The notes under the pieces were generated by a model that was given only the letters and a program-made list of their open reading frames with translations, was not told the origin of the DNA and did not search any database. A stretch of 54,557 nucleotides of DNA from Chromatiales bacterium (GTDB lineage Bacteria > Pseudomonadota > Gammaproteobacteria > Chromatiales > Chromatiaceae), in the NCBI GenBank assembly GCA_028284585.1, contig JANQRK010000064.1:1-54557 (forward strand), in the 5' to 3' direction. Both the position numbers and the translations under genes were made by a program. Positions 1 to 6,565 of the stretch are shown here, piece after piece. Numbering within the stretch: the first letter of the stretch is position 1; every line of letters starts with the position of its first letter.

Positions 1-224
1 CGCTCACCATCCGCTTTCCGCTTTTTGTCTTGAGCTGTCTGTGATGTCTGTACTACCCGCGCTGGGTTCACAAGTCGGCTGACCTGGTCTGGGTCGAGGA
101 TACCGTCACTCAGCTTGATTTCAGTCTGGCGCGAATCAAAGTCGTCATAGCGAAGTTTCTCGAATGCCGCAGCGTCGCGCGCCGCGTCAAATGTTGCTGT
201 CAGAGAGTGCGGCGCTTCAGGCAT
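1..224 (-). CDS. Partial hypothetical protein, C-terminus off the left edge
   Basis: Reading leftwards from position 224 the frame stays open for 74 codons to the window edge with no stop. The visible protein starts MPEAPHSLTATFDAARD and is hydrophilic and charged, with a Lys/Arg-rich stretch at the cut end. An in-frame ATG at 228-230 lies two codons upstream, but a GAGG motif (231-234 on this strand) sits six bases before the ATG at 222-224, so the inner start is preferred. I do not recognise the family. It is the gene nearest the unseen left part of the element, so a transfer or replication role is possible but unsupported. Confidence 0.5.
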   Translation of the reverse strand, partial: MPEAPHSLTATFDAARDAAAFEKLRYDDFDSRQTEIKLSDGILDPDQVSRLVNPARVVQTSQTAQDKKRKADGE

Positions 225-280
225 GTCCATCCTCGTAGGCCGAATATTCGCTACCGGGATATGATCGGTGCCCGGCGCGG

Positions 281-300
281 TGGTCTGCTACGGCAGACCA
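281..300. other. 8-bp stem hairpin with TACG tetraloop
   Basis: TGGTCTGC at 281-288 and GCAGACCA at 293-300 are perfect inverted repeats around a TACG loop. C(UACG)G is a known very stable RNA tetraloop. No T-run follows on either strand, so it is not a canonical terminator. It lies in the 274-bp gap between the left-edge gene and the Cys-rich gene, where I see nothing else. Confidence 0.5.
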
Positions 301-498
301 TGGATAAGCGGCTATAGAGTTGCCGCTGATCCATAATCTCGATGTGGCTCCATGCCCCATTGTCCCGCCATCCCTTTTTCGCTGCTTTTGTTTCCCATAA
401 AAACTACAGCAAATTGGTTAAGAATCCCTTAATACCCCCAGAACGGGAAACGCGTCGTGTCGAAACACAGTTGCATGTGTGCAGGATCACCGCTTCAC

Positions 499-798
499 CT
501 ATCCAACAAGCCCATGTTTACGAAGGTGCGGATACGCGTTGAGTAGTTTTTCAGCGAAGCCACGGGCCTCGGATTCCGTGCTGAAGTCCTCGAAGCACTC
601 GATGCCGCCTTCGATGCAGTGACCGCAGACGCTCCAGCATTCTGCTTCGCACGGCTCACAAGGTTCACAACACGTTTCATCGCGCTGTGGTGAAAACAGA
701 TTGCGTACGGGATGAATCTCCAGTCCATTGAAGCGACGGATATCCATCATCCACCACGGGGTGAGTTGCTTGGCCAGCTCTATCGGGTTCTGTGTCAT
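499..798 (-). CDS. Small cysteine-rich hypothetical protein (99 aa)
   Basis: The start MTQNPIELAKQ is chosen because a strong AAGGAGG ribosome site lies just upstream on the minus strand; the frame is open further but has no comparable site. The middle of the protein holds a dense cysteine cluster (CCEPCEPCEAECW then CGHC and IECF), about eight Cys in 30 residues, which suggests metal binding or an Fe-S or zinc site. The C-terminal third is predicted helical (STESEARGFAEKLLNAYPHL). It lies 49 bp downstream of ardA in the same direction, so it is probably co-transcribed with it. I do not recognise the family. Small Cys-rich proteins beside ardA fit the leading region of a mobile element. Confidence 0.65.
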   Translation of the reverse strand: MTQNPIELAKQLTPWWMMDIRRFNGLEIHPVRNLFSPQRDETCCEPCEPCEAECWSVCGHCIEGGIECFEDFSTESEARGFAEKLLNAYPHLRKHGLVG

Positions 799-847
799 TG
801 TTTTTCCTCCTTGAATGCGGTGGGACCTCACGGCCCCGCCCTGTTTC

Positions 848-1360
848 CTAACGGTTCCAAAAGATGTGCACCTCTTCGAAGCCTGCCTCGATGGTGAAGA
901 CATCGCCATTCAGCGCCATATCCCGGCCCATCGCTTCGTAGTCGATGTAGTAAGCCAGGTTCTCTGGGATAGCGGTCGCCTCTTCGGTCAGTTCCCGCGC
1001 GCAATCGGCCAGCGAGCGGTAACAGCCGCAATAATCCTCGTCGGCGGCGCGCCGCGCGTCTTCGAGATCGCCGAAGTGATTCAGAAGCTCACCGCCAAAG
1101 TCCGGGTATTCCTCGATGAAGCAAGCAACCGCGTGCGCGGCTTCCAGCCCTTCATATTCCGATAGCGGGTAACCGGCGAAACCCTCGTAGTCGTGGATTG
1201 CGTATTCCTCAGCGCCGGGCTCCGGGGATTGCGCCAGCATGGTTTGCACCTGCTGCCCGATGTCCTCCAGCTCGTCGGTCGCGTCGATCCACGCGCCGTG
1301 CAGTTTGCCTGCGTTGTAGGCGGCCAGGTCCGCCACATAGATTCTGATTTCACTGCCCAT
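848..1360 (-). CDS. ardA: ArdA-type anti-restriction protein
   Basis: The 170-aa product matches ArdA, an acidic DNA-mimic dimer that occupies the DNA-binding groove of type I restriction enzymes and protects incoming mobile DNA. The family hallmarks are visible: an N-terminal RIYVADLAAYNAGKLHGAW strand-helix segment, many Asp and Glu residues throughout, and the central IHDYEGF and LSEYEGLE stretches. Length is close to the usual 165-170 aa. The start at 1360 is preferred over the longer upstream frame because AAAGGAAA precedes it. It shares its direction with the small Cys-rich gene downstream. In conjugative elements ardA typically lies in the leading region, so the transfer origin may not be far away. 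Confidence 0.92.
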   Translation of the reverse strand: MGSEIRIYVADLAAYNAGKLHGAWIDATDELEDIGQQVQTMLAQSPEPGAEEYAIHDYEGFAGYPLSEYEGLEAAHAVACFIEEYPDFGGELLNHFGDLEDARRAADEDYCGCYRSLADCARELTEEATAIPENLAYYIDYEAMGRDMALNGDVFTIEAGFEEVHIFWNR

Positions 1361-1775
1361 CGTCTTTTCCTTTCGTTCGATTCGGGGTTGTGCGCCAGCG
1401 CAGCTGCGCTGCTGGCTGCAACCCCTGCCGACTCGGGCGACGAGGCGCTCGTGAAAAAATCCACGAAAAATTGCGGAGGGTCCGCCCCAGCAAAGCGCCA
1501 GGGTGGAAACCGTCATTTTTCTTGATTTTGAGGGGGGCAAGAGCCCCTGATTCTGCGTCAGGGATCGTTACCCGTACGGGCTGGGACTACAGGCCCGGTG
1601 GCGTCAGCCATAGAGCCCGCCCGGACGCCCCGCGCGATTGGGTAGTGGTGGGTTTCCGGATAGGGTGTATCGATGACATGGGCAAAAACGGCACCAAAGA
1701 ATTAAGAAACCAATTGCCAACGGACAGCGAATCGGTATATTCAATATTGTTAGTAATGAATAATCGAGGTGCGTC
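1361..1775. other. 415-bp intergenic region between ardA and parD, with hairpins and the parDE promoter
   Basis: No convincing gene is present. It holds a GGGGC-AAGA-GCCCC hairpin at about 1536-1549, a perfect CCCGTACGGG palindrome near 1571-1580, and GC-rich short repeats up to about 1640. The last 60 bp contain the parD promoter, which is listed separately. The ardA promoter must also lie here, on the minus strand. Because ardA in leading regions is sometimes expressed from folded single-stranded promoters, these hairpins deserve attention, but that role is speculation. Confidence 0.5.
1714..1741 (+). promoter_or_regulatory. Likely sigma70 promoter of parDE
   Basis: TTGCCA at 1714-1719 and TATATT at 1736-1741 are separated by 16 bp, and the downstream sequence to the parD start is AT-rich with near-symmetrical TATTC and GAATA pieces that could bind the ParD antitoxin. 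GAGGT at 1766-1770 is the ribosome site for the start at 1776. Confidence 0.5.
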
Positions 1776-2024
1776 ATGGCCACAACCAGCCTGAGTCTGG
1801 GTGAACATTGGGAAATCTTCATCAAGAACGAGGTGGCAAGCGGTCGCTACGGCTCGGCCAGCGAGGTCGTGCGTGACGCACTGCGCCACATGGAGGAGCA
1901 CAAGAGCAAACTCGAAGCCCTTCGAAAACATCTGGCGCAGGGCGAAGAACAGGCAATGCGCGGTGAATTCGTCGCCGACTACGGCGTGGACAGCCTGCTG
2001 GATGAACTGGACCGGGAGGAATGA
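1776..2024 (+). CDS. parD: ParD-family antitoxin (ribbon-helix-helix)
   Basis: The 82-aa product has the CC2985/ParD pattern: a short N-terminal strand (TTSLSLGEHWEIFI), then the conserved GRYGSASEVVRDALRHMEE helix pair, then a disordered acidic C-terminus that would wrap the toxin. It binds DNA as a ribbon-helix-helix dimer and neutralises ParE. The stop codon overlaps the start of the next gene (ATGA), the standard antitoxin-then-toxin arrangement. The pair probably stabilises the integrated element. Autorepression through the upstream AT-rich repeats is expected for the family. Confidence 0.93.
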   Translation: MATTSLSLGEHWEIFIKNEVASGRYGSASEVVRDALRHMEEHKSKLEALRKHLAQGEEQAMRGEFVADYGVDSLLDELDREE

Positions 2025-2332
2025 CAGGGACGTACCGCATAACACCGCGCGCCGCCGAAGATCTCAAATCCATCGGTCGCTATACGCAAAAGACCTGGGG
2101 CCGGAAGCAACGGGACCGCTACTTGCGCTCCCTGGACCGGCGCTTTGCTTGGCTGGCGGGGAATCCGGCGATGGGCAAACGCCGAACGGACATCAAGGAT
2201 GGCTATTACAGCTTCCCGCAAGGCTCACATGTTGTGTTCTATCTCACACGCGAAGACGGCATCGATATCATCGGAATTCCCCACCAGAACATGGACGTTT
2301 TGAACTATTTTCAGCAGAATTCGGCCAACTGA
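2021..2332 (+). CDS. parE: ParE-family toxin (RelE/ParE superfamily)
   Basis: The 103-aa protein has the ParE profile: an N-terminal strand YRITPRAAEDLKSI, the helical TWGRKQRDRYLRSLDRRFAWLAGNP segment, then YYSFPQGSHVVFYLT and the C-terminal IIGIPHQNMD, where the His-x-x-Met-Asp region is a family signature. ParE toxins poison DNA gyrase, whereas related RelE proteins cut mRNA; the C-terminal motif favours ParE. It overlaps parD by 4 bp, so translation is coupled. Length is normal and no sign of damage is seen. Confidence 0.93.
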   Translation: MTGTYRITPRAAEDLKSIGRYTQKTWGRKQRDRYLRSLDRRFAWLAGNPAMGKRRTDIKDGYYSFPQGSHVVFYLTREDGIDIIGIPHQNMDVLNYFQQNSAN

Positions 2333-2442
2333 GACCGCGGCAGATACTTGGCAGGCCATTGTGGTCTACCGGTACTTAATTGTATCCGGCACCGTCGCCA
2401 ACACCGTTTTCCCGAACATAGCAAGACTCATCAGAGACAGGT

Positions 2443-3282
2443 ATGGCTGACAATACTCGCAGAGAGATCGACCTCAGGGCCGCAATCAACGCAATATCCG
2501 ACGTCGTGCAAAATCGACCACGCCCATTGAGGGAAATGGACCAGATTTATATGAAGACCGGAGATATGGTCATCCAAAGCGAACTGGTTGCTAGATGGGC
2601 TACCGACAAACGGCTAGCTTTCATTGGTGACGGTGATGCGATCAGCGTTTGTGTGGCTTATCTAAAAGAGCGAGGAATAATCGACTATGGGCCGTCGAAG
2701 ATTGTCGTGTTTGATTTTGACGAACGGATTGTTAATGCTGTAGAGCGGTTTGCAGACAAAGAACGACTTGAGAGACTGCAATCTACGCTCTACAACTGTT
2801 TCGATGCTTTTCCTGATGTTGGCCATTTTGATTGCTTCTATACTAACCCGCCCTGGGGAGCGAGCAACGATGGCATGAGCGTAGAGGTTTTCGCCCAACG
2901 AGGTATGGAGGCTATTGGGTACGACGGCGAGGGTATGGTTGTAATTGCTGACGATGACGACCTCGCCTGGACACAGACCGTTCTCGCAAATACTCAACGT
3001 TTTGGGATCGAATCTGGCTTCTACGTAAACCGAATGATGCCCAAAATGCACATGTATCATTTGGACGACGCTCCCGATCTTAAATCATGCAATCTGGTAT
3101 TTCGTAGCTTGCCCAACGCAAAGCCACCGAGACCTAGTGAAGCCATAACCGACCCTGAAAGACTTGAGCATTTTTATGGAAAAAAGAATCACTTGAAGGT
3201 CCGGTATGTCAAGCAAAAGAAACGCCTGGATTATGGCAAGGCGCATGAAGACGAATACGAATTTGAAAAACTGGGAGATTAA
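2443..3282 (+). CDS. SAM-fold enzyme related to branched-chain polyamine synthase (BpsA C-terminal domain), accessory-region variant
   Basis: This 279-aa protein has a Rossmann methyltransferase-like fold. Motif I is FIGDGDAISV (about 60-69), an acidic strand end VVFDFDERIV follows (about 88-97), and TNPPWG (134-139) is the catalytic-loop motif. The N-terminal RPRPLREMDQ stretch and the later FAQRGMEAI resemble the C-terminal domain of N4-bis(aminopropyl)spermidine synthase (formerly DUF43), but the winged-helix N-terminus of true BpsA is absent. NPPW is also the signature of N6-adenine and N4-cytosine nucleic-acid methylases, so a base-modifying activity is an alternative. A gene of an unrecognised family starts 3 bp after its stop, which implies a two-gene unit. 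Codon use is AT-richer than in the core genes. Confidence 0.6.
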   Translation: MADNTRREIDLRAAINAISDVVQNRPRPLREMDQIYMKTGDMVIQSELVARWATDKRLAFIGDGDAISVCVAYLKERGIIDYGPSKIVVFDFDERIVNAVERFADKERLERLQSTLYNCFDAFPDVGHFDCFYTNPPWGASNDGMSVEVFAQRGMEAIGYDGEGMVVIADDDDLAWTQTVLANTQRFGIESGFYVNRMMPKMHMYHLDDAPDLKSCNLVFRSLPNAKPPRPSEAITDPERLEHFYGKKNHLKVRYVKQKKRLDYGKAHEDEYEFEKLGD

Positions 3283-3284
3283 TC

Positions 3285-3857
3285 GTGACGGAAATTTTCT
3301 TGCCAGGCCAAGGAATTCTGTACATGAAGGTCGGCACCCACGCTAAAGAGCCGCTCGACGAGATTATCGCCCGCAAATCAAAAGAGATAGAAGACGAAGG
3401 ATATGCACTGTGGGGATACGGCGGCAATACATGCCACCCTCGCACAATGGTACAGCCATTCGCAGAGTCATTTGTTTCGAGGGGGGGTACCATTTATCTA
3501 TGTATGCAGCCAATGGACTCGAAACACTTTGCCGAACAGATGCGTGCGGAGTACTCGAGTGCGAATGGTGAACAGTGGGATTTGATTCCGGCAGGAATCA
3601 ACGTCCTCGGTTCTCGCTATGCACTGGTGATTAAAGGCCTTAGACCAGAGGAACTAGAGTTGTCCCTCTCACATACTCGTGTTGCTATTGGTAATAGTAG
3701 AGGACGACCAGGCAACAAATATATCCAGGGGCGAGTTGATAAGGCATGCCTAGAGATTACCGATGCGAGCGAACCTGCTGGAGAGGATGGCGAATCCAAA
3801 ATAAAGATCGATCTTGTGGCTGAGTTACAGGAACCTTACGCGGTTTTCGTCAAGTAG
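3285..3857 (+). CDS. Unknown family protein partnered with the SAM-fold enzyme (paralogue A)
   Basis: This 190-aa soluble protein starts 3 bp after the preceding stop and is surely translated with it. I do not recognise a named domain. It shares a full-length pattern with the protein encoded at 5903-6565: an N-terminal helix (EPLDEIIARKSKEIEDEG) followed by LWGYGGN, a central YALV strand, then G-x-SRGRPGNKYIQG, and a C-terminal QEPYAVFV strand. The order and spacing of these blocks agree between the two proteins, so I infer one family. The LWG-x-G-x-N block is the best candidate active or binding site. It could be the specificity or effector partner of the adjacent enzyme. No signal peptide or membrane segment is present. 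Confidence 0.6.
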   Translation: MTEIFLPGQGILYMKVGTHAKEPLDEIIARKSKEIEDEGYALWGYGGNTCHPRTMVQPFAESFVSRGGTIYLCMQPMDSKHFAEQMRAEYSSANGEQWDLIPAGINVLGSRYALVIKGLRPEELELSLSHTRVAIGNSRGRPGNKYIQGRVDKACLEITDASEPAGEDGESKIKIDLVAELQEPYAVFVK

Positions 3858-3868
3858 CGTCCACAGCA

Positions 3869-4576
3869 TTAATTGGCAAGAAGCTCGGACGAACCGCTCC
3901 GCAGATGGCTGATGTAGCTGTTGAGACCTTGCTCAATGTCGTCTCGACAAATCTTCTGACTATGGCAAGCAAAGCACGAATTCAAAGCTCTATCCACCGA
4001 TGGCTCGGAGCATATGCAACTGCGCACGAAAAATGGCTCTTCATTTTGTATGATTGATAACACTATCTGTTCCAGGCATCTTACTCGCCCCATTAATGCG
4101 TTGAGTCGATCATCGTCGATCATTAGCTGAGCAATCGACAGTACAGCGCGCTTGTCGCCCGTTGCGAGAACATCCATATTCCGAACAACAACCATTGCAC
4201 AGAGCTGGCTTTCCCCTGAATCAAGAGACAGATGTTTCCTTTGTGCTGCGAACTCGAACTCCGCTGCTAGGCGTTGTTCTTCCTCTTGGGGTTCAAGTCT
4301 TGTGGCTTCTCGAAAAAAGTCCTCCAAGGATTTCAGGATAAGAGATTTATCACCCAGTAGAGCTTTTTTCTTGAGTTGTCTGGTTATAACGAAAGGAGCT
4401 GCTCCGAGTATGCCTACTTCAGTACGTGCTGCCGGTATTGCTTCGATTATCCGATCTAGTAAAGTATAGCAGGCACCCTTTAAGACAATATCATTGTCAA
4501 CCGCCGATATCATATTATGCAGGGCTTCCAAGTACTGCCAATAGGAATGACTCTGCATCACTCGGTACTGACTCAA
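3869..4576 (-). CDS. PIN-like nuclease protein with C-terminal Cys cluster
   Basis: The 235-aa protein has features of a PIN-like RNase: VDNDIVLKGACYTLL near residues 26-40 carries the first acidic residues, and LDSGESQLCAM followed by VLATGDKRAV (about 118-145) supplies the later acidic cluster in the usual D-x-GE and T-GD order. The C-terminal 50 residues contain SCIC and CFACH plus a further Cys, a possible zinc site not normal for simple PIN toxins. Its start lies inside the end of the ImmA/IrrE gene (62 bp overlap; an alternative ATG at 4558 shortens this). It is the last gene of an XRE-peptidase-PIN operon, so it is plausibly the toxic effector. Confidence 0.65.
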   Translation of the reverse strand: MSQYRVMQSHSYWQYLEALHNMISAVDNDIVLKGACYTLLDRIIEAIPAARTEVGILGAAPFVITRQLKKKALLGDKSLILKSLEDFFREATRLEPQEEEQRLAAEFEFAAQRKHLSLDSGESQLCAMVVVRNMDVLATGDKRAVLSIAQLMIDDDRLNALMGRVRCLEQIVLSIIQNEEPFFVRSCICSEPSVDRALNSCFACHSQKICRDDIEQGLNSYISHLRSGSSELLAN

Positions 4577-5516
4577 AATCCAACTGCTTTAGTGCGATCT
4601 TGTTTACTTCTTTCCAAACCGGTTTCGATTGACTGTATATTGAGCGCAGGGACGCATTTACAATAGGCCAGTTTCCTGTCGCGTGACCAAAGCATAGCGC
4701 CAAGGTTCCGGGCTCAATCTTCAAGTCTCTGGCAGCGGAAACAGAGCTGCGAGCAAGTGATGCTGCTGAGTATTTCTCGGTGGCAGGCAGAATCGCGGGT
4801 TCGGAGTGACCGGTCAATAGCTCAAGGGCAAACCGGTCCGCGTCGCATTCCTCGTTATCATTGGCACTTCCTTGCCCATCATGAGCCTCCATGTCAACAA
4901 CGGCGGTGTTCTCGGACAGGTGACCGAGGGCGATATGCCCCAATTCATGGGCCAGATAGAAAGCGATCCAGGCTGGATAATCGGCGTCCTTGCTAAGCAA
5001 GATTGCGTACCGGTCACCAATGCGCACAGTCATGGCGGCCATGCGTTTTGCGCTTAGTGGGAAAACCCGCAAATGGACTACAGGAATCCCCACTGCCCAG
5101 CAAAAGCCAAGGAGATCAACCAATCGAACGAAAGGCTGGTTCACAAGTATGCTGTTCCGCAGATCGAAGGCGGTAATTGAGCGAACGCTCCCTCCCCCTG
5201 GCGTGCACGTCAGGCAGATTCGCCCTATGGACATGCCGAATGACGATAGAGCTGCTTTTTCGTGGTCTGACTCTGTGCGCAAATGCTTGAAGTGCACTTC
5301 GTCGCGCCATATGAACCGTGGACTATCCTCTGAATCGAAGAAGAACCTTGGATCAAGGCCCAAATTGCGCGATACAGCAAACCGCAACTCCGTCACCGCA
5401 GAAGGTGAATCAAGGGCATCGTCGTCCCACCATCCGGGCCACGCAGCATCAATGGCGCTTTCACTGTAACCAGCGTTCCGCAGCACCTGTTTGAGTTTCA
5501 TGGCGGCTGTAGTCAA
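4515..5516 (-). CDS. ImmA/IrrE-family metallo-endopeptidase
   Basis: The 333-aa protein contains the zinc peptidase motif HELGH at residues 190-194 and a downstream ECDADRFALELL segment providing the third ligand, as in ImmA/IrrE (COG2856) peptidases. These enzymes cleave cognate XRE repressors to relieve repression, for example in ICEBs1 and in the radiation response of Deinococcus. The N-terminal 110 residues are unassigned. It overlaps the XRE gene by 4 bp (ATGA) and the PIN-like gene by 62 bp, so the three genes form one tightly coupled operon. Likely role: damage or invasion sensing that inactivates the XRE repressor. Confidence 0.88.
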   Translation of the reverse strand: MTTAAMKLKQVLRNAGYSESAIDAAWPGWWDDDALDSPSAVTELRFAVSRNLGLDPRFFFDSEDSPRFIWRDEVHFKHLRTESDHEKAALSSFGMSIGRICLTCTPGGGSVRSITAFDLRNSILVNQPFVRLVDLLGFCWAVGIPVVHLRVFPLSAKRMAAMTVRIGDRYAILLSKDADYPAWIAFYLAHELGHIALGHLSENTAVVDMEAHDGQGSANDNEECDADRFALELLTGHSEPAILPATEKYSAASLARSSVSAARDLKIEPGTLALCFGHATGNWPIVNASLRSIYSQSKPVWKEVNKIALKQLDFESVPSDAESFLLAVLGSPA

Positions 5517-5854
5517 CCGTCTCTCCCCTGTGCAGATCGCCGATGGTTGGAGCAGTCTGCCAAGGCTTCTACGACCCTAGCAATCACTTCTGCGTGCTCC
5601 GCACTTCCGTCCCAAACGTTATCAACCGCGCTCAAGATCCGTTCCCTACCGGCATTATCCCCATCCGGGGCAGGATATGCATTTTCATGCAATATTCTTG
5701 AAAGACGCACCAGGGCTTCGCTAGATCTTACGCGACGCCCATTAAGAATCCGAGAAACTGTTGATTGGCTTACATTCGCCTCCTGCGCCAACTGGGCCTG
5801 GTTGACGCCTTTGTGCCGCATATAGGCAGCTAATCGTTCCGCAATCTGTTGCAT
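5513..5854 (-). CDS. XRE-family helix-turn-helix regulator
   Basis: The 113-aa protein has a classical HTH at about residues 7-60: MRHKGVNQAQLAQEANVSQ, then STVSRILNGRR, typical of lambda Cro/XRE repressors. The C-terminal half is unassigned and may contact the peptidase. It heads the XRE-ImmA-PIN operon and overlaps the next gene by 4 bp. No ribosome site precedes the start, so a leaderless message is possible. Its start codon lies within an array of three 10-bp repeats that is probably its own operator and also controls the divergent gene at 5903. Confidence 0.88.
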   Translation of the reverse strand: MQQIAERLAAYMRHKGVNQAQLAQEANVSQSTVSRILNGRRVRSSEALVRLSRILHENAYPAPDGDNAGRERILSAVDNVWDGSAEHAEVIARVVEALADCSNHRRSAQGRDG

Positions 5855-5878
5855 TTAACTGCATATTATTGCATAATA
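5849..5878. promoter_or_regulatory. Operator with three helically phased repeats and divergent promoter
   Basis: GCAT occurs at 5851, 5861 and 5871 inside three consecutive near-identical 10-bp units (TTGCATTTAA, CTGCATATTA, TTGCATAATA), so the sites face the same side of the helix. The third unit also forms the inverted repeat ATTAT-TGC-ATAAT. On the plus strand, TTGCAT (5849-5854), 17 bp and CATAAT (5872-5877) make a reasonable sigma70 promoter for the 5903 gene. A repressor bound here would block both this promoter and its own gene. Confidence 0.6.
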
Positions 5879-5902
5879 TCAAAAATTCCTTGAGGACAAT
5901 TA

Positions 5903-6565
5903 ATGCTTCTTCCCACGCGGTTTTGCTGGACCCGTTTTGGCCCCGAAGCTGGTGATTCCGTAACGGAGATTTTGGAAAGGAAGGAACAGGAGCGCCGCCG
6001 GAATGGTGGGGTGTTTCTCTGGGGAATCGGCAACGCGCTTGGGCCGTCAGTGAGGGAGTTGGTACGTCTAGAAGAAGAGCCGGAGGTCCTATTCAGCCCG
6101 ATGCGGTCGCCAGCGAAGCGGATTGATGTATCGCCAGTTTGTGTCGTCGAATGGCATACAGCCGAATGCCTGTCGGGGCTGCCGTTTGAGATTCCAGCGC
6201 ATTCGAAAGTTACCAGCCGCTTTGACTTTCGCGGGAGGAAGCGCAAGCACTACGCGCTCGTTTGCATGAGGGACGAACCTCTAACGCTGAACGACGACGG
6301 TGTCGGGCTGAGGTTTGGGGAATTACGTAACCTGCGCACTGGCCGTAAAGTTGGTGCTTCCCAAGTAACTTCCGTAGTTGAGCGTGAACCGGGCGGCGGC
6401 TTGGCTAAAGGACCGACGTATCCTGTTGTCTTTCGCGCAAAGCTGGTTTTTCCCTACTTCGTGATACTGAGCAATCCTTCAACGGGTGCCAAACGAGAGG
6501 CGAGATACGCTGAACAACCTTCTACGGGGGCGCTGTTCGATTGCTGGCCCCGCCTCCCACGATGA
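5903..6565 (+). CDS. Unknown family protein (paralogue B), divergent from XRE-ImmA-PIN
   Basis: The 220-aa soluble protein starts after a TTGAGGA ribosome site. It is not a recognised family. It aligns with the protein at 3285-3857 in block order: DSVTEILERKEQERRRNGG then LWGIGNALGP at the N-terminus, HYALVCMRDEPL in the middle, LRNLRTGRKVG, and a C-terminal FPYFVILSNP strand. It has no signal peptide or membrane helix. Sharing a promoter region with the XRE-peptidase-PIN operon suggests co-regulation with it. This could be an effector, an immunity protein or a nucleic-acid-binding sensor; the sequence alone does not decide. Confidence 0.6.
   Translation: MLLPTRFCWTRFGPEAGDSVTEILERKEQERRRNGGVFLWGIGNALGPSVRELVRLEEEPEVLFSPMRSPAKRIDVSPVCVVEWHTAECLSGLPFEIPAHSKVTSRFDFRGRKRKHYALVCMRDEPLTLNDDGVGLRFGELRNLRTGRKVGASQVTSVVEREPGGGLAKGPTYPVVFRAKLVFPYFVILSNPSTGAKREARYAEQPSTGALFDCWPRLPR

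Noticed and set aside
342-542. Short plus-strand frame (66 aa) in the gap left of the Cys-rich gene
   Set aside because: No ribosome site, no family resemblance, and its end overlaps the Cys-rich gene on the other strand.
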